Positions 8,801 to 16,118 of a DNA stretch of 38,277 nt are shown here, piece by piece. The position numbers were made by a program, and so were the translations under genes. Source of the stretch: an uncultured bacterium (GTDB lineage Bacteria; Verrucomicrobiota; Kiritimatiellia; RFP12; UBA1067); assembly GCA_902802945.1 (NCBI GenBank), contig CADCOC010000021.1, forward strand, positions 27,457 to 65,733. Reading direction: 5' to 3'. The notes beneath the pieces were generated by a model that worked only from the letters and a program-made list of their open reading frames with translations, searched no databases and was not told the origin of the DNA. Position 1 is the stretch's first letter; the number at the start of each line of letters is the position of its first letter.

Positions 8801-9212
8801 GAAATACGCGCTTTATGTCCGAACAAAATCCGATTCGTTCGATCTGGCGCTGAAGAACCATTGGTCGCAGCTAACGGCCGACTCTTTCCAGATGAGCGAA
8901 TATTTGAGGCACTACCTTGGATTCAACCCGCATTTGGTCGAACTGGATCAGTTGGCGCACAACGAATCCCTCTTCTTCCAGTCATTTGAGCTGTGCCGCA
9001 TCAAGGAAAGACTGCATGCCGCATGCCTTCTGCCGATCTGCCTCGGCAAGTCGGTCAGGGCTGTACTGGTAACGCCACTCGAGGTTGATACCTGCCCCGT
9101 TCTTGACAGTGAGGTCATCGTTGAGAATTTAAATGCAATTGGCCTTGCGGCAATCGTCTCGTTGAACGAGCGGCCTACCGAAGTCCATTCCATTGTTGAT
9201 AAAGACAAGTGA
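5844..9212 (+). CDS. FHA-domain, polytopic membrane protein with C-terminal GAF-like domain
   Basis: This is a 1122-residue protein. Residues 1-100 form a forkhead-associated (FHA) fold, a phosphothreonine-peptide reader; visible are STLGSD, VESRHIVF (SxxH) and WLNGVPL followed by LFEVGDQLNVG. About seven hydrophobic spans occupy residues 160-370. A roughly 240-residue soluble region (about 372-612) has a helical segment around KCEEAEKAVWERSAAYRL. About ten more spans lie between 613 and 937. The C-terminal 180 residues look like a cytoplasmic GAF-type fold, including KKYALYVRTKSDSFDL and HAACLLPICLGKSVRAVLV. Base composition is richer in A/T than the flanks. I recognise no named family for the whole protein; a phospho-dependent membrane sensor or scaffold is an inference. 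Confidence 0.75.
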   Translation: MKQNLIVAYPDGREDVYPITEGQSTLGSDIKCEFGIQASGVESRHIVFSSSRDAVFIVNLCDSETAWLNGVPLDERHLFEVGDQLNVGTVTIRLRLAAQEGEDLSASAAGVSEVDKSARRDLRSGWRGYQKVLEKVASFISPAEAETAERLHSTGIRAQLHVLLAMVALAGMAWTFQIRQWFICEAIASYASHYVFLVTTLILIARHRIRCAGRIFSLIAFLGLGGEPLHETWTSYFNALSWGVVDMAVLCYLWGWLYDIGGDCIFAKRRRGFAWRYLLLLASVGMLCWLLVQREQSYPGPAYCYWPLLGIAATYPIWSRHIRFCLDERQLDILFVLRLASFRDVRRWIARTWTVLATLTPLLLILGSLGARKRLVWKEADDNLVVTQTESGEKLAWYWSDRGRYMAKTDFDTSLIYQIPYDVLLAPADNDCDLAGRRPDAGSVESEAGWGNDALKEKCEEAEKAVWERSAAYRLNELYKRMLDQRGVDVTNEDAVSSVYGSNDWKSAVAAFERHKDVVSLSAKGKYLCRKIAVVQLEATNAVAFAELKEALAPYRITARGRNQFAELSNVRTTKTVFLEEVNNRETFGSRNSKLYHAQIGIGIQPRSLQTSKYMSAAIGSVMIPSLVLLAIGGLLLWKRGGDSAVGFWLGIATAAHVLGAFLATDYLLIESSMKYHLWHWAVESPWGGLVAGWLGMAFSAGRVFWDIALLAQSVLFVLLCWPRKPNAQECRWKGWLIFIGKAAMIAVLTAMIGIATPFIAPVASGEATDSMLGRFAAILFVGMLGWLLRRKRRFLTEAPDLGWEFFGGWLLLTMAISFPIVAGSGLDPLIRPEIWLAPMSWMGERTCLAGILSGITAVAGGALFLRLFIRRKFLSVLTVNGFAFTLFALIVPLISAICNPLVAELLRGSFIQSSQGERIVSIAIVVLVMHPMWNYLSRLSKRLSGRNIVQVESRVEATLESILEKPGEIDVRDEVFDRLGDFGLKKYALYVRTKSDSFDLALKNHWSQLTADSFQMSEYLRHYLGFNPHLVELDQLAHNESLFFQSFELCRIKERLHAACLLPICLGKSVRAVLVTPLEVDTCPVLDSEVIVENLNAIGLAAIVSLNERPTEVHSIVDKDK

Positions 9213-9347
9213 CAAACTTTATAACAGGGTTACAAGTGAATCCTAGTGTTTGTAGTTTTGGATTGAAATTATCGGCCTTGCTATCCTATTTAAAGTGTTA
9301 CATTTGCGGGGTAATAATAGAGAATAGCCTTTGGTGTATATTTTGCT

Positions 9348-9376
9348 TTGCGTGAAGTCGGTATTTGGTGTATAAT
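9348..9376 (+). promoter_or_regulatory. Sigma70-type promoter for the GH20 gene
   Basis: TTGCGT at 9348-9353, 17-base spacer, TATAAT at 9371-9376, about 84 bases before the GH20 start. A second TTTGGTGTATA motif lies about 39 bases further upstream (around 9330). The rest of the 9213-9459 gap holds no convincing ORF or terminator. Confidence 0.65.
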
Positions 9377-9459
9377 GCACGCCAAAGCACCCAATAGATG
9401 GTTCAGCAATGAAAAGAAAGTCCTGCGGAAACGCTGAAGGAATGTAAGGAATAAAGAAG

Positions 9460-11688
9460 ATGAAAACCATAAAGATGGCACTGTCCGCTTGCGCACTATT
9501 CGCGGCGGTAACTTCTGTCGGTAACGCCCGGGCGGCGGATGCCGCGTTCGAGGCGGATTCCGCAAGGCTCGCAGCGCTGCTCGCCGAACCGCAGAAAGGC
9601 GACAGGCTTTTGTGGATGCGGAAAGGCTCGTTTGTCGCTGAGAGCGGCAAGTTGTCCGAACACCGTGATCTTGCGAAGTCGCTGCTCGCGCGCATCGACA
9701 AGGAGCGAGAAGGCGCGGACGCCGCCCGCAAGGAGGTCCTGCGCCGCCGCTCGATCGTGTGGCGGATCGTCGCCGGATCGCCGGACGCGCCGGCGCGTCT
9801 TTCCTCCACGCCGTTCTGCGGCGAGCTCCAGGAATGCGCGTTGACCCTCGACAGGTCCGGCGAGTTCGGCGAGTTCGTGGATGATACGCTTGCGAGCGAC
9901 GGACGCGCCGTCAAGATGTTCAACTCGCATCACGAATGGTGCGTGATGTTGATGATGAACCGCATCGCGTTCGAGCCGGGCGTGAAGTACCGCGTGCGGG
10001 CACGCTTGCGCTGCGAGGGAGCCACGACGGCAAGGGGAAACGCATTCACGGCGGGCGTGTTCGACGAGCGGAAATGGAAAACGACGGGGCAAGCCGTTCG
10101 GCGGGCGAATGCCGTGGGCCCGAACTACGCCTGGTACGACATCTGCACGTTCGTCCCGAACGACGGCGAGTACTTCTGGATCGCACCGGGCGGACTGAAC
10201 AAGGACGGCGACAAGAACGCGAACGCGGTATTGCTCGACAAGATTTCCTTCGAGCCCGTGCCGGAAGAGAAGCTGGCGATCATCCCCGCGCCGCAGAAGA
10301 TGACGGTGACAGGCGGGAGGGTCGCGCTTGTCGCGACCGCCGTGCCGAAGGTCGAGAAGAAGGCGTCCATCCCGCCGGAGGGCTACGAGCTTTCGATCAC
10401 GAAGGGCGGCGTGACGATCCGCTGTTCCGACGACGCGGGCGCGTTCTACGCCCGCATGACGCTTGCGCAGATCGAGAAGGTCGATCCGAAGACGAAGCAG
10501 AAGATCTATCCGTGCGTGGAGATTGTTGACGCGCCGAAGTTCAAGTGGCGCGGCGTGCTGCTGGACACGGCCCGACACTTCCTCGGCAAGACCGCCATCC
10601 TGCGCGTCATCGACGAGATGTCGTGGTACAAGCTCAACGTGCTGCAGATCCATTTTACGGACGGCGATTCGTGGACGCTCGAGATTCCTGAATTCCCTGA
10701 ACTCGTCAAGCAGGGCGTTGCGAGAGGACGCTCCGGATTCGTGTATGGCGAAAAGCTTCAGCCGTTCTACTACAGCACGAAGGACGTCCAGGAGATCGTC
10801 GCCTACGCGGCGGCGCGGCACGTGAAGGTCGTGCCGGAAATCGAGATGCCCGGACATTTCGAGGCGGCGCTCCGTGCGTATCCGTCGATGAAGTGCACGT
10901 GTCCCGGCGGCGGCAAGGTGTTCTGCATCGGCAATCCCGAGACGGTGCGTTTCGCCGAGAAGGTGCTAGACCGCGTGTGCGAGCTCTTCCCGAGCGACGT
11001 GATCCACTTCGGCGGCGACGAGTGTACGCGCAAGTACTGGAAGGAGTGCCCCGTGTGCCAGGCGCACATCAAGCGCGAGGGCCTGAAAGGCGTGGAGGAA
11101 ATCCAGCCGTGGCTCACGCGTCATCTCGTGGAGTACTTGGCGAAGAAGGGACGCCGTGCGATTGGCTGGGACGAAATCTTCCTTGCGTCGTCGTGGGAGA
11201 AGTGGGACGACTTCCTGAAGGCCGGCGGAGATTCGTTCAACTCGCTCCTGCCCAAGACCACGATGGGCATGTGCTGGCGTCCATGGGGCGCGGGCGCGCT
11301 CGCCGCGAACAAAGGCTACGAGATCGTGCGCTGCCCCACGTCGAACTGCTACTTCGACTTCAGCCAGGGACTGCCCGAGGACCCGTTCCCGTATTTCGGG
11401 CGTGGAGTCATTTCCTTGGAGAAGGCGTACCGCTTCGACGTGCTTGAGGGCGTCGAGCCGCAGGCGCGCAAGAACGTGGTTGGCGGCCAGTGCTGCAACT
11501 GGGCGGAGCGGACGCCCAACATAACCATGCTGGAGTGGAAACTCTGGCCCCGCGCGCTCGCGCTCTCCGAGGCGCTCTGGACGTATCCCGATCCTGCGAA
11601 GCGCGACTTCGCCGAGTTCTCGCAGCGCGCCGCCGCGCATCGCCTCCGCCTCATCCGCTCACGCGTCAACTGCGCCCCGCTGAAGTAG
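9460..11688 (+). CDS. Exported beta-N-acetylhexosaminidase, GH20
   Basis: This 742-residue enzyme carries a signal peptide (residues 1-26, cleaved after ARA). Residues about 30-265 form an unassigned N-terminal region whose second half looks like a carbohydrate-binding beta-sandwich (EWCVMLMMNRIAFEPGVKYR). A GH20b-type alpha/beta domain follows at about 270-365 (IIPAPQKMTVTGG), then the catalytic TIM barrel, starting FKWRGVLLDTARHFL. VIHFGGDEC carries the catalytic pair Asp520-Glu521 of the substrate-assisted mechanism. The expected reaction is release of terminal GlcNAc/GalNAc from glycans in the periplasm or outside the cell. A good promoter lies upstream. The gene opens an amino-sugar module with a sugar kinase and MurQ. 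Confidence 0.92.
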   Translation: MKTIKMALSACALFAAVTSVGNARAADAAFEADSARLAALLAEPQKGDRLLWMRKGSFVAESGKLSEHRDLAKSLLARIDKEREGADAARKEVLRRRSIVWRIVAGSPDAPARLSSTPFCGELQECALTLDRSGEFGEFVDDTLASDGRAVKMFNSHHEWCVMLMMNRIAFEPGVKYRVRARLRCEGATTARGNAFTAGVFDERKWKTTGQAVRRANAVGPNYAWYDICTFVPNDGEYFWIAPGGLNKDGDKNANAVLLDKISFEPVPEEKLAIIPAPQKMTVTGGRVALVATAVPKVEKKASIPPEGYELSITKGGVTIRCSDDAGAFYARMTLAQIEKVDPKTKQKIYPCVEIVDAPKFKWRGVLLDTARHFLGKTAILRVIDEMSWYKLNVLQIHFTDGDSWTLEIPEFPELVKQGVARGRSGFVYGEKLQPFYYSTKDVQEIVAYAAARHVKVVPEIEMPGHFEAALRAYPSMKCTCPGGGKVFCIGNPETVRFAEKVLDRVCELFPSDVIHFGGDECTRKYWKECPVCQAHIKREGLKGVEEIQPWLTRHLVEYLAKKGRRAIGWDEIFLASSWEKWDDFLKAGGDSFNSLLPKTTMGMCWRPWGAGALAANKGYEIVRCPTSNCYFDFSQGLPEDPFPYFGRGVISLEKAYRFDVLEGVEPQARKNVVGGQCCNWAERTPNITMLEWKLWPRALALSEALWTYPDPAKRDFAEFSQRAAAHRLRLIRSRVNCAPLK

Positions 11689-11773
11689 CGGATAACTTTG
11701 ATTATTGCTTTCGCTGTTGGGAGAATAGGAGTCTCGGAGATAAGGAGAATGGTTAAAAAATCCGGAGGTTAAG

Positions 11774-11857
11774 ATGAGTGGACGCAGAAACGAATTAATG
11801 AATGTGAAAAGTTTTTGCGTTTACAAGAAAAGTTTTCAAGTTCGCCGTAAAATGTGA
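11774..11857 (+). CDS. Putative 27-residue basic peptide
   Basis: The ORF encodes MSGRRNELMNVKSFCVYKKS plus a short basic tail, with GGAGG five bases before the ATG. It is strongly basic and ends just before the -10 box of the following promoter. It could be a leader peptide or fortuitous; there is no similarity to judge by. Confidence 0.3.
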   Translation: MSGRRNELMNVKSFCVYKKSFQVRRKM

Positions 11858-11863
11858 TATAAT
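11835..11863 (+). promoter_or_regulatory. Promoter for the sugar-kinase transcript
   Basis: TTCAAG (11835-11840), 17-base spacer and a perfect TATAAT (11858-11863). Predicted transcription starts near 11870, giving an mRNA leader of about 160 bases that carries two small ORFs. Confidence 0.5.
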
Positions 11864-11899
11864 TATTCCCGAAAGCGGTTAATAGGAGATTTTAACTGG

Positions 11900-11935
11900 A
11901 TGATTCAAAGGCCGAGATACAAATTTCCTGCTTGA
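11900..11935 (+). CDS. Putative 11-residue leader peptide
   Basis: ATG-to-TGA ORF encoding MIQRPRYKFPA, with TAGGAG about 13 bases upstream, inside the predicted 5' leader of the sugar kinase. Too short for homology; reported because it lies in a chain of small ORFs with ribosome-binding motifs. Confidence 0.2.
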   Translation: MIQRPRYKFPA

Positions 11936-11943
11936 AAGGACCA

Positions 11944-12039
11944 ATGTCAATGAAGAAAGCGATATCGGTTAGCGGATGTTTCGATGACAAGTCGACGCGA
12001 AGTGGTTTTGTGGGTTTAGGTGGTGAAAATGACTCGTAA
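11944..12039 (+). CDS. Putative 31-residue peptide overlapping the kinase start
   Basis: The ORF starts MSMKKAISVSGCFDDKSTRS and ends GGENDS, with GAAAGGA just upstream. Its last 11 bases overlap the kinase ATG at 12029 in another frame. That arrangement would couple translation of the kinase to this peptide. Coding status is unproven. Confidence 0.3.
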   Translation: MSMKKAISVSGCFDDKSTRSGFVGLGGENDS

Positions 12040-12961
12040 CTACATCGGCATAGACGGTGGGGGGACGAAGACGGCGGCCATTCTCTTCGACGAGGAAGGG
12101 CATGTGTTGGCACGACACGTAACGGGACCTTGCAATCCAAACGTGCTCGGCTTCGACGAAAGCACTGCGCGCGTGAAGGAGATCGTCGAGACGCTGACGC
12201 AGGGCGAGCCGCGTTCCGTCGCGGCCATCTACATCGGCACGGCGGGAATCTTCACGAAGGACGACGGACCGCGTTTCGCCGCAGCCGTTTCGCGCGCGTG
12301 TGGCATTGAGAAAGTGAAGTGCGAGAACGACGTGATGAACGTGGTTGCCGCCGCGACGGATGCCGACCGGTGCGTGGCGGGCGTGAGCGGAACGGGCATG
12401 ATCGTGTATGCGAAGGAGCCGGATCGCGTGACGCGCCTCGACGGATGGGGGTATCTGCTGGGGCTCGGCGGTAGCGGATACGATATCGGACGCGACGTGA
12501 TCCGCGCGGCGGTCGGCGAGTCGGAAAGTACTTCCGCCGCGACGGCGCTCACGCCGCTCGTCGAACGCAAGGCGGGCATGACGCTTGAGAACCTTGTTCT
12601 CGAAGTCTATCGACACGAACCCGCGTTTGTCGCGTCGTTCGCACCGCTCGCGTTCGAGGCGGAGGCAACGGGTGATGCGATTGCGAAAGACATCCTTGCC
12701 GCAAATGCCTGCGCCTTCGCGAAGTTGCTGAATCGCGCGGCGGAACTGTACGACTGCGGGAACGAAGTCGTCGTCTCCGGCGGAATCGCCACGAACGCCC
12801 GTTTCGGGGAACTGCTTGCGGAGGAGCTCAACGAGGGACTGCGCCTCGTCGTGCCGTCGTGTCCGCAGGTCATCGGCGCCTGCATCAATTGCGCCCGTTT
12901 CTACGGCGTGGATTCGGCGCCGCTCCGTGCGCATGACGAGGCGACGTCTTCGCAACGGTGA
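12029..12961 (+). CDS. BadF/BadG-type ATPase-fold sugar kinase (GlcNAc/MurNAc kinase-like)
   Basis: A 310-residue ASKHA-fold kinase. YIGIDGGGTKTAAILFDEEG is the phosphate-1 loop; GVSGTGMIVYAKE and LGLGGSGYDIGRDVIRAA are phosphate-2 and adenosine-region motifs typical of the N-acetylglucosamine kinase/MurK branch of the BadF family. It is expected to phosphorylate GlcNAc and possibly MurNAc with ATP in the cytoplasm. I chose ATG 12029, which has AGGTGG at a good distance; an in-frame GTG at 12020 would add three residues. Its position between a GH20 hexosaminidase and MurQ fits amino-sugar salvage: GH20 frees the sugar, this enzyme phosphorylates it, and MurQ removes lactate from MurNAc-6-phosphate. 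Confidence 0.85.
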   Translation: MTRNYIGIDGGGTKTAAILFDEEGHVLARHVTGPCNPNVLGFDESTARVKEIVETLTQGEPRSVAAIYIGTAGIFTKDDGPRFAAAVSRACGIEKVKCENDVMNVVAAATDADRCVAGVSGTGMIVYAKEPDRVTRLDGWGYLLGLGGSGYDIGRDVIRAAVGESESTSAATALTPLVERKAGMTLENLVLEVYRHEPAFVASFAPLAFEAEATGDAIAKDILAANACAFAKLLNRAAELYDCGNEVVVSGGIATNARFGELLAEELNEGLRLVVPSCPQVIGACINCARFYGVDSAPLRAHDEATSSQR

Positions 12962-12968
12962 GTCTTTT

Positions 12969-12977
12969 TGGTATAAT
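12969..12977 (+). promoter_or_regulatory. Extended -10 promoter (TGGTATAAT)
   Basis: TGGTATAAT, preceded by a T-run, lies 33 bases before the phosphoesterase ATG. No good -35 is present. A GAGGAG ribosome-binding site follows. Confidence 0.55.
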
Positions 12978-13009
12978 CAACGCATCGAAAAGTAGATCGA
13001 GGAGATGAA

Positions 13010-13864
13010 ATGAATAGAAGAGAGTTCCTGTTCGGGGCGGCTGCGGCCGCCGGGGCGATGTCCGCATTTGCGGCAAATGGTGCGCCGGGCGGCGCGGCGA
13101 AACCGGCGCAGGAGAAGGTCCGCCTCCGCATCGCGCACCTGACCGATCCGCAGTTCGGGTTCGGTCCCGGCAAGTCGGCGGCCAAGAAATACGCGGCCGA
13201 CCTTGCGCGCTTCGAGCGTGAGATCGAGATCGTCAACGACATGAAGCCGGACCTCGCGCTGATCACGGGCGACCTGACGAACAACTACAATGACGTGACG
13301 AAGGAATGGCCGCGTCTGCTCGGCAAGTTCAAGGTGCCGCTCGCCGTCGCGCCGGGCAACCACGACCTCGGCAACTCCATCACGAAGCCGGTCCTCGATC
13401 GCTACCTTTCCGTGTTCGGCTACGACTACAAGTCGTTTGACGTGAAGGGGTGGCACATCATCGTGGGCAACACGCAGTTCTGGCGCAAGACGGACCTCGT
13501 GGAGGAGAAGGCCCGCTACGAGGCGTGGCTGAAGGACGAATGCAAGAAGGCGAAGGCGTTCGTAGGACGCGTGCTGTTCGCCGGACACATCCCGCCGTTC
13601 GCAGACAAGCCGACCGAAGGGGACACCTACGAGAACTACCCGAAGGCCGGACGCGCCGCGCGCATGGAGATGTACCGCGCCACCGGCGCGCGGTTCTTCC
13701 TCGCGGGCCACACGCACCGCTTCATCGCCCACGGCTGGAAGGACCTCACGATCCTCAACCCCGAGACGACGAGCACCAACTTCGACGGCCGGCCGCACGG
13801 TCTCCGTCTGTTCGACATCGCGGACAAGTACGACTACTCCTACAACTTCGTCAAGGTCCGCTAA
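13010..13864 (+). CDS. Tat-exported calcineurin-like metallophosphoesterase
   Basis: A 284-residue protein. MNRREFLFGAAAAAGAMSAF is a twin-arginine-type signal (RREF). The metal-binding motifs appear in family order: HLTDPQFG (a variant of DxH with Gln), LITGDLTNN, APGNHDLGN, FAGHIPP and LAGHTHRF. These define a two-metal phosphomonoesterase or diesterase acting outside the cytoplasm; the substrate cannot be deduced. GAGGAG lies just before the ATG, and a TGGTATAAT promoter sits 33 bases upstream. murQ follows after 21 bases, so this gene probably heads the operon running to the GH43 gene at 17135. The Gln in the first motif is a known variation but deserves checking. Confidence 0.87.
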   Translation: MNRREFLFGAAAAAGAMSAFAANGAPGGAAKPAQEKVRLRIAHLTDPQFGFGPGKSAAKKYAADLARFEREIEIVNDMKPDLALITGDLTNNYNDVTKEWPRLLGKFKVPLAVAPGNHDLGNSITKPVLDRYLSVFGYDYKSFDVKGWHIIVGNTQFWRKTDLVEEKARYEAWLKDECKKAKAFVGRVLFAGHIPPFADKPTEGDTYENYPKAGRAARMEMYRATGARFFLAGHTHRFIAHGWKDLTILNPETTSTNFDGRPHGLRLFDIADKYDYSYNFVKVR

Positions 13865-13885
13865 CCCGGAAACGGAAGTAAGGCT

Positions 13886-14689
13886 ATGCTCAAGACGGAA
13901 ATGCGCAATCCGCGGACGACGCATCTCGACCGCATGACGACGGCCGAGATGCTGCGCGTGATCCAGGACGAGAACTACAACGCTGTCAAGGCGGTGGACG
14001 GTTGTCTCGACGCGGTGGAACGCGCCGTCGACGCCGTGACAGAGGCCTTGCGGAAGGGCGGACGCCTCATCTACGTCGGCGCGGGGACGTCCGGGCGGCT
14101 CGGCGTCCTTGACGCCTCCGAGGCGTGTCCGACGTTCGGCGTGCCGGAAGGTACGATCGTGGGCGTGATGGCGGGCGGCGTGGAGGCGCTGCACCGCGCG
14201 GGCGAACCGGAGGAGGACAGCGCGGCGTTCGGCGAGCGCGACGTCAAGGCGCTGAACCTCACCCCCGCCGACTGCGTGGTGGGCATTAGCGCGGCGGGCG
14301 GTGCAGAGTACGTGCTTGCGGCGGTCGGGTATGCTAAGTCGCTCGGGTGCGTCACGGTGGGGCTCACGTGCAACGAGGGATCGCCGCTCGCGGAACTGGC
14401 GGACATCGCGATCATTACGGACACCGGTGCGGAGGTCGTGACGGGTTCGACGCGCATGAAGGCCGGCACGGCGCACAAGCTCGTCCTCAACATGCTCTCC
14501 ACCTGCTCGATGGTGCATCTGGGGAACGTCTACGAGAACATGATGGTCAACCTCCGCCCGACGAACGACAAGCTGCGTGCGCGGATGATCGGCATCGTTA
14601 CCGAGATCCGCAAGGTCGACCGCGACGAGGCGCGCGCACTTCTTGACCGTTTTGGCTGGAGCATCAATGCGATCATCGAGCAAACCTGA
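13886..14689 (+). CDS. murQ: N-acetylmuramic acid 6-phosphate etherase
   Basis: MurQ cleaves the D-lactyl ether of MurNAc-6-phosphate to GlcNAc-6-phosphate in the cytoplasm, a step in peptidoglycan recycling. The protein has 267 residues, slightly shorter than the usual 295-300 and lacking part of the C-terminal tail. Landmarks are RGG-type LIYVGAGTSGRLGVLDASEA, then ECPPTF-like ACPTFGVPEGTIVGVMAGG, and DTGAEVVTGSTRMKAGTAHK. LRPTNDKLRARMIGIVTE is also a MurQ hallmark. A GGAAGTAAGG ribosome-binding region precedes the ATG. The upstream BadF-type kinase could supply the phosphorylated substrate. Confidence 0.93.
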   Translation: MLKTEMRNPRTTHLDRMTTAEMLRVIQDENYNAVKAVDGCLDAVERAVDAVTEALRKGGRLIYVGAGTSGRLGVLDASEACPTFGVPEGTIVGVMAGGVEALHRAGEPEEDSAAFGERDVKALNLTPADCVVGISAAGGAEYVLAAVGYAKSLGCVTVGLTCNEGSPLAELADIAIITDTGAEVVTGSTRMKAGTAHKLVLNMLSTCSMVHLGNVYENMMVNLRPTNDKLRARMIGIVTEIRKVDRDEARALLDRFGWSINAIIEQT

Positions 14690-14725
14690 ACACTCAGCAA
14701 CTCAAAGCATAAAGGTAGAGGAAAA

Positions 14726-16111
14726 ATGGAAAGCAACAATATGCCGCGCAGAAGTTTCGTGAAGTTAGGTCTCGCCGCAGCGGCCGTTCCAACTATCGTG
14801 CCCCGCCACGTGCTTGGCGGGCCCACGGCCCCAAGTAACCGCATTACGCTTGGTTGCGTGGGCATCGGCGGCATCGGTTACAGCCAGATCCAGGCACACG
14901 CCAAGGCCGGGTTTCAGGTGGAGTCGCTTTGCGATGTGGATGACGTCCACGCCAAGAAAACGTACGACAAGTTCCCGCAGGCGCGTCGTTACCGCGACTT
15001 CCGCGACATGCTTGCGAAGGAGGGCGACAAGATCGACGCCGTCTACTGCGGCACGCCCGACCATACGCACGCCTTTGTGACGCTCGCGGCCCTGCGCGCG
15101 AAGAAGCATGTCTGCTGCGTGAAACCCCTCACGCGCTCGATGGAGGAGTGCTACCTCGTGGTCGATGAGGCGAAGAAGGCCGGCGTCGCTACGCAGGTCA
15201 CGGCCACGCCCTGTACGAGCGAGAACGCCTGCCGCGTGTGCGAGATTATCGCCTCTGGAATTCTCGGTGACATCGTGGAGGCGCACGCCTGGACGAACCG
15301 TCCTACGTGGCCGCAGGGCATGCCGTCGTATCCCGATTTCACATCGCCCGTTCCAAAGACGTTCGACTGGGACCTGTGGCTCGGTTCGGCGGAGAAGCGT
15401 CCGTATGCGCACCGCTGGCCGGCGAACAATCCCATCGTGAAGATGGCGCCGGGGGCGTGGGGGCGCGATGTCGTCTACCATCCCTTCAACCACCGCGGCT
15501 GGTACGACTTCGGCGCGGGCGCGCTAGGAGACATGGGCTGCCACCAGGCGAATACCTTCTACCGCGCGCTGAACCTCGGGCATCCCTCGATGATCAGTGC
15601 CACGAGCACGCGCCTTAGCGACGTCGCGTTCCCGCTTGCGAGCATCGTGACGTACGACTATCCGAAGCGCGGCGGATTCCCGGAGCTGCGTCTAGTGTGG
15701 TACGATGGGCTCATCAAGCCGCCGGTGCCGAAGGAGATGAAAGGCAAGGGACTCCCGAAGGAGGGCGTGCTGTACGTCGGCACGAAGGCGACGATGCTCG
15801 TTGCCGGACTGGTGGACGGCATCCGCATCCTTGATCCTGCGCTCAACGAGAAGGCAAAGACAATCCCGCGCACTCTGCCGCGTCGCGGCGACATCAGCAA
15901 GGAGTGGCTGACCGCGTGCAAGGGCGGCGAGAAGGCCGGCTGCAGTTTCGACTGGGCGCTCCTCATCACCGAGTTCGTGCTGCTCGGAAACCTAGCAGTG
16001 CGCACGGGACGCGCCGTCGCGTTCGACCCGAAGACGCTACACGTGACGAACAACTCGGCCGCCGACGCGCTCATCCGCCTCAAGTACTACAACGGCTGGA
16101 GCCTTTCGTAA
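14726..16111 (+). CDS. Tat-exported Gfo/Idh/MocA-family oxidoreductase
   Basis: A 461-residue NAD(P)-dependent oxidoreductase family protein. Residues 8-32 are a twin-arginine signal (PRRSFVKLGLAAAAVPTIV). The Rossmann fold follows (LGCVGIGGIGYSQIQAHAKA, then SLCDVDDVHA). The usual EKP motif reads CVKPLTRS here. The C-terminal Gfo/Idh domain includes GHPSMISATST and WYDGLIKPP. Families of this size with Tat signals are abundant in Planctomycetes and Kiritimatiellota and act on sugars such as 3-keto-glycosides or inositols; the substrate is unknown. It sits in the same operon as MurQ and the GH43 gene, 7 bases before the latter. Confidence 0.88.
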   Translation: MESNNMPRRSFVKLGLAAAAVPTIVPRHVLGGPTAPSNRITLGCVGIGGIGYSQIQAHAKAGFQVESLCDVDDVHAKKTYDKFPQARRYRDFRDMLAKEGDKIDAVYCGTPDHTHAFVTLAALRAKKHVCCVKPLTRSMEECYLVVDEAKKAGVATQVTATPCTSENACRVCEIIASGILGDIVEAHAWTNRPTWPQGMPSYPDFTSPVPKTFDWDLWLGSAEKRPYAHRWPANNPIVKMAPGAWGRDVVYHPFNHRGWYDFGAGALGDMGCHQANTFYRALNLGHPSMISATSTRLSDVAFPLASIVTYDYPKRGGFPELRLVWYDGLIKPPVPKEMKGKGLPKEGVLYVGTKATMLVAGLVDGIRILDPALNEKAKTIPRTLPRRGDISKEWLTACKGGEKAGCSFDWALLITEFVLLGNLAVRTGRAVAFDPKTLHVTNNSAADALIRLKYYNGWSLS

Positions 16112-16118
16112 CGGATAC

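Larger units (their letters stand above)
11689..12028 (+). other. 340-base intergenic leader with three small ORFs and a promoter
   Basis: Three short ORFs with ribosome-binding motifs fill this gap, together with a TATAAT promoter at 11858-11863. An even shorter ATG-GTT-AAA-AAA ORF (7 codons, 11749-11772) overlaps the ribosome-binding site of the first. No terminator is evident after the GH20 gene. Confidence 0.5.

Noticed and set aside
12977..14683. 568-codon minus-strand frame opposite the phosphoesterase and murQ
   Set aside because: Same shadow effect; both plus-strand genes have clear family motifs.
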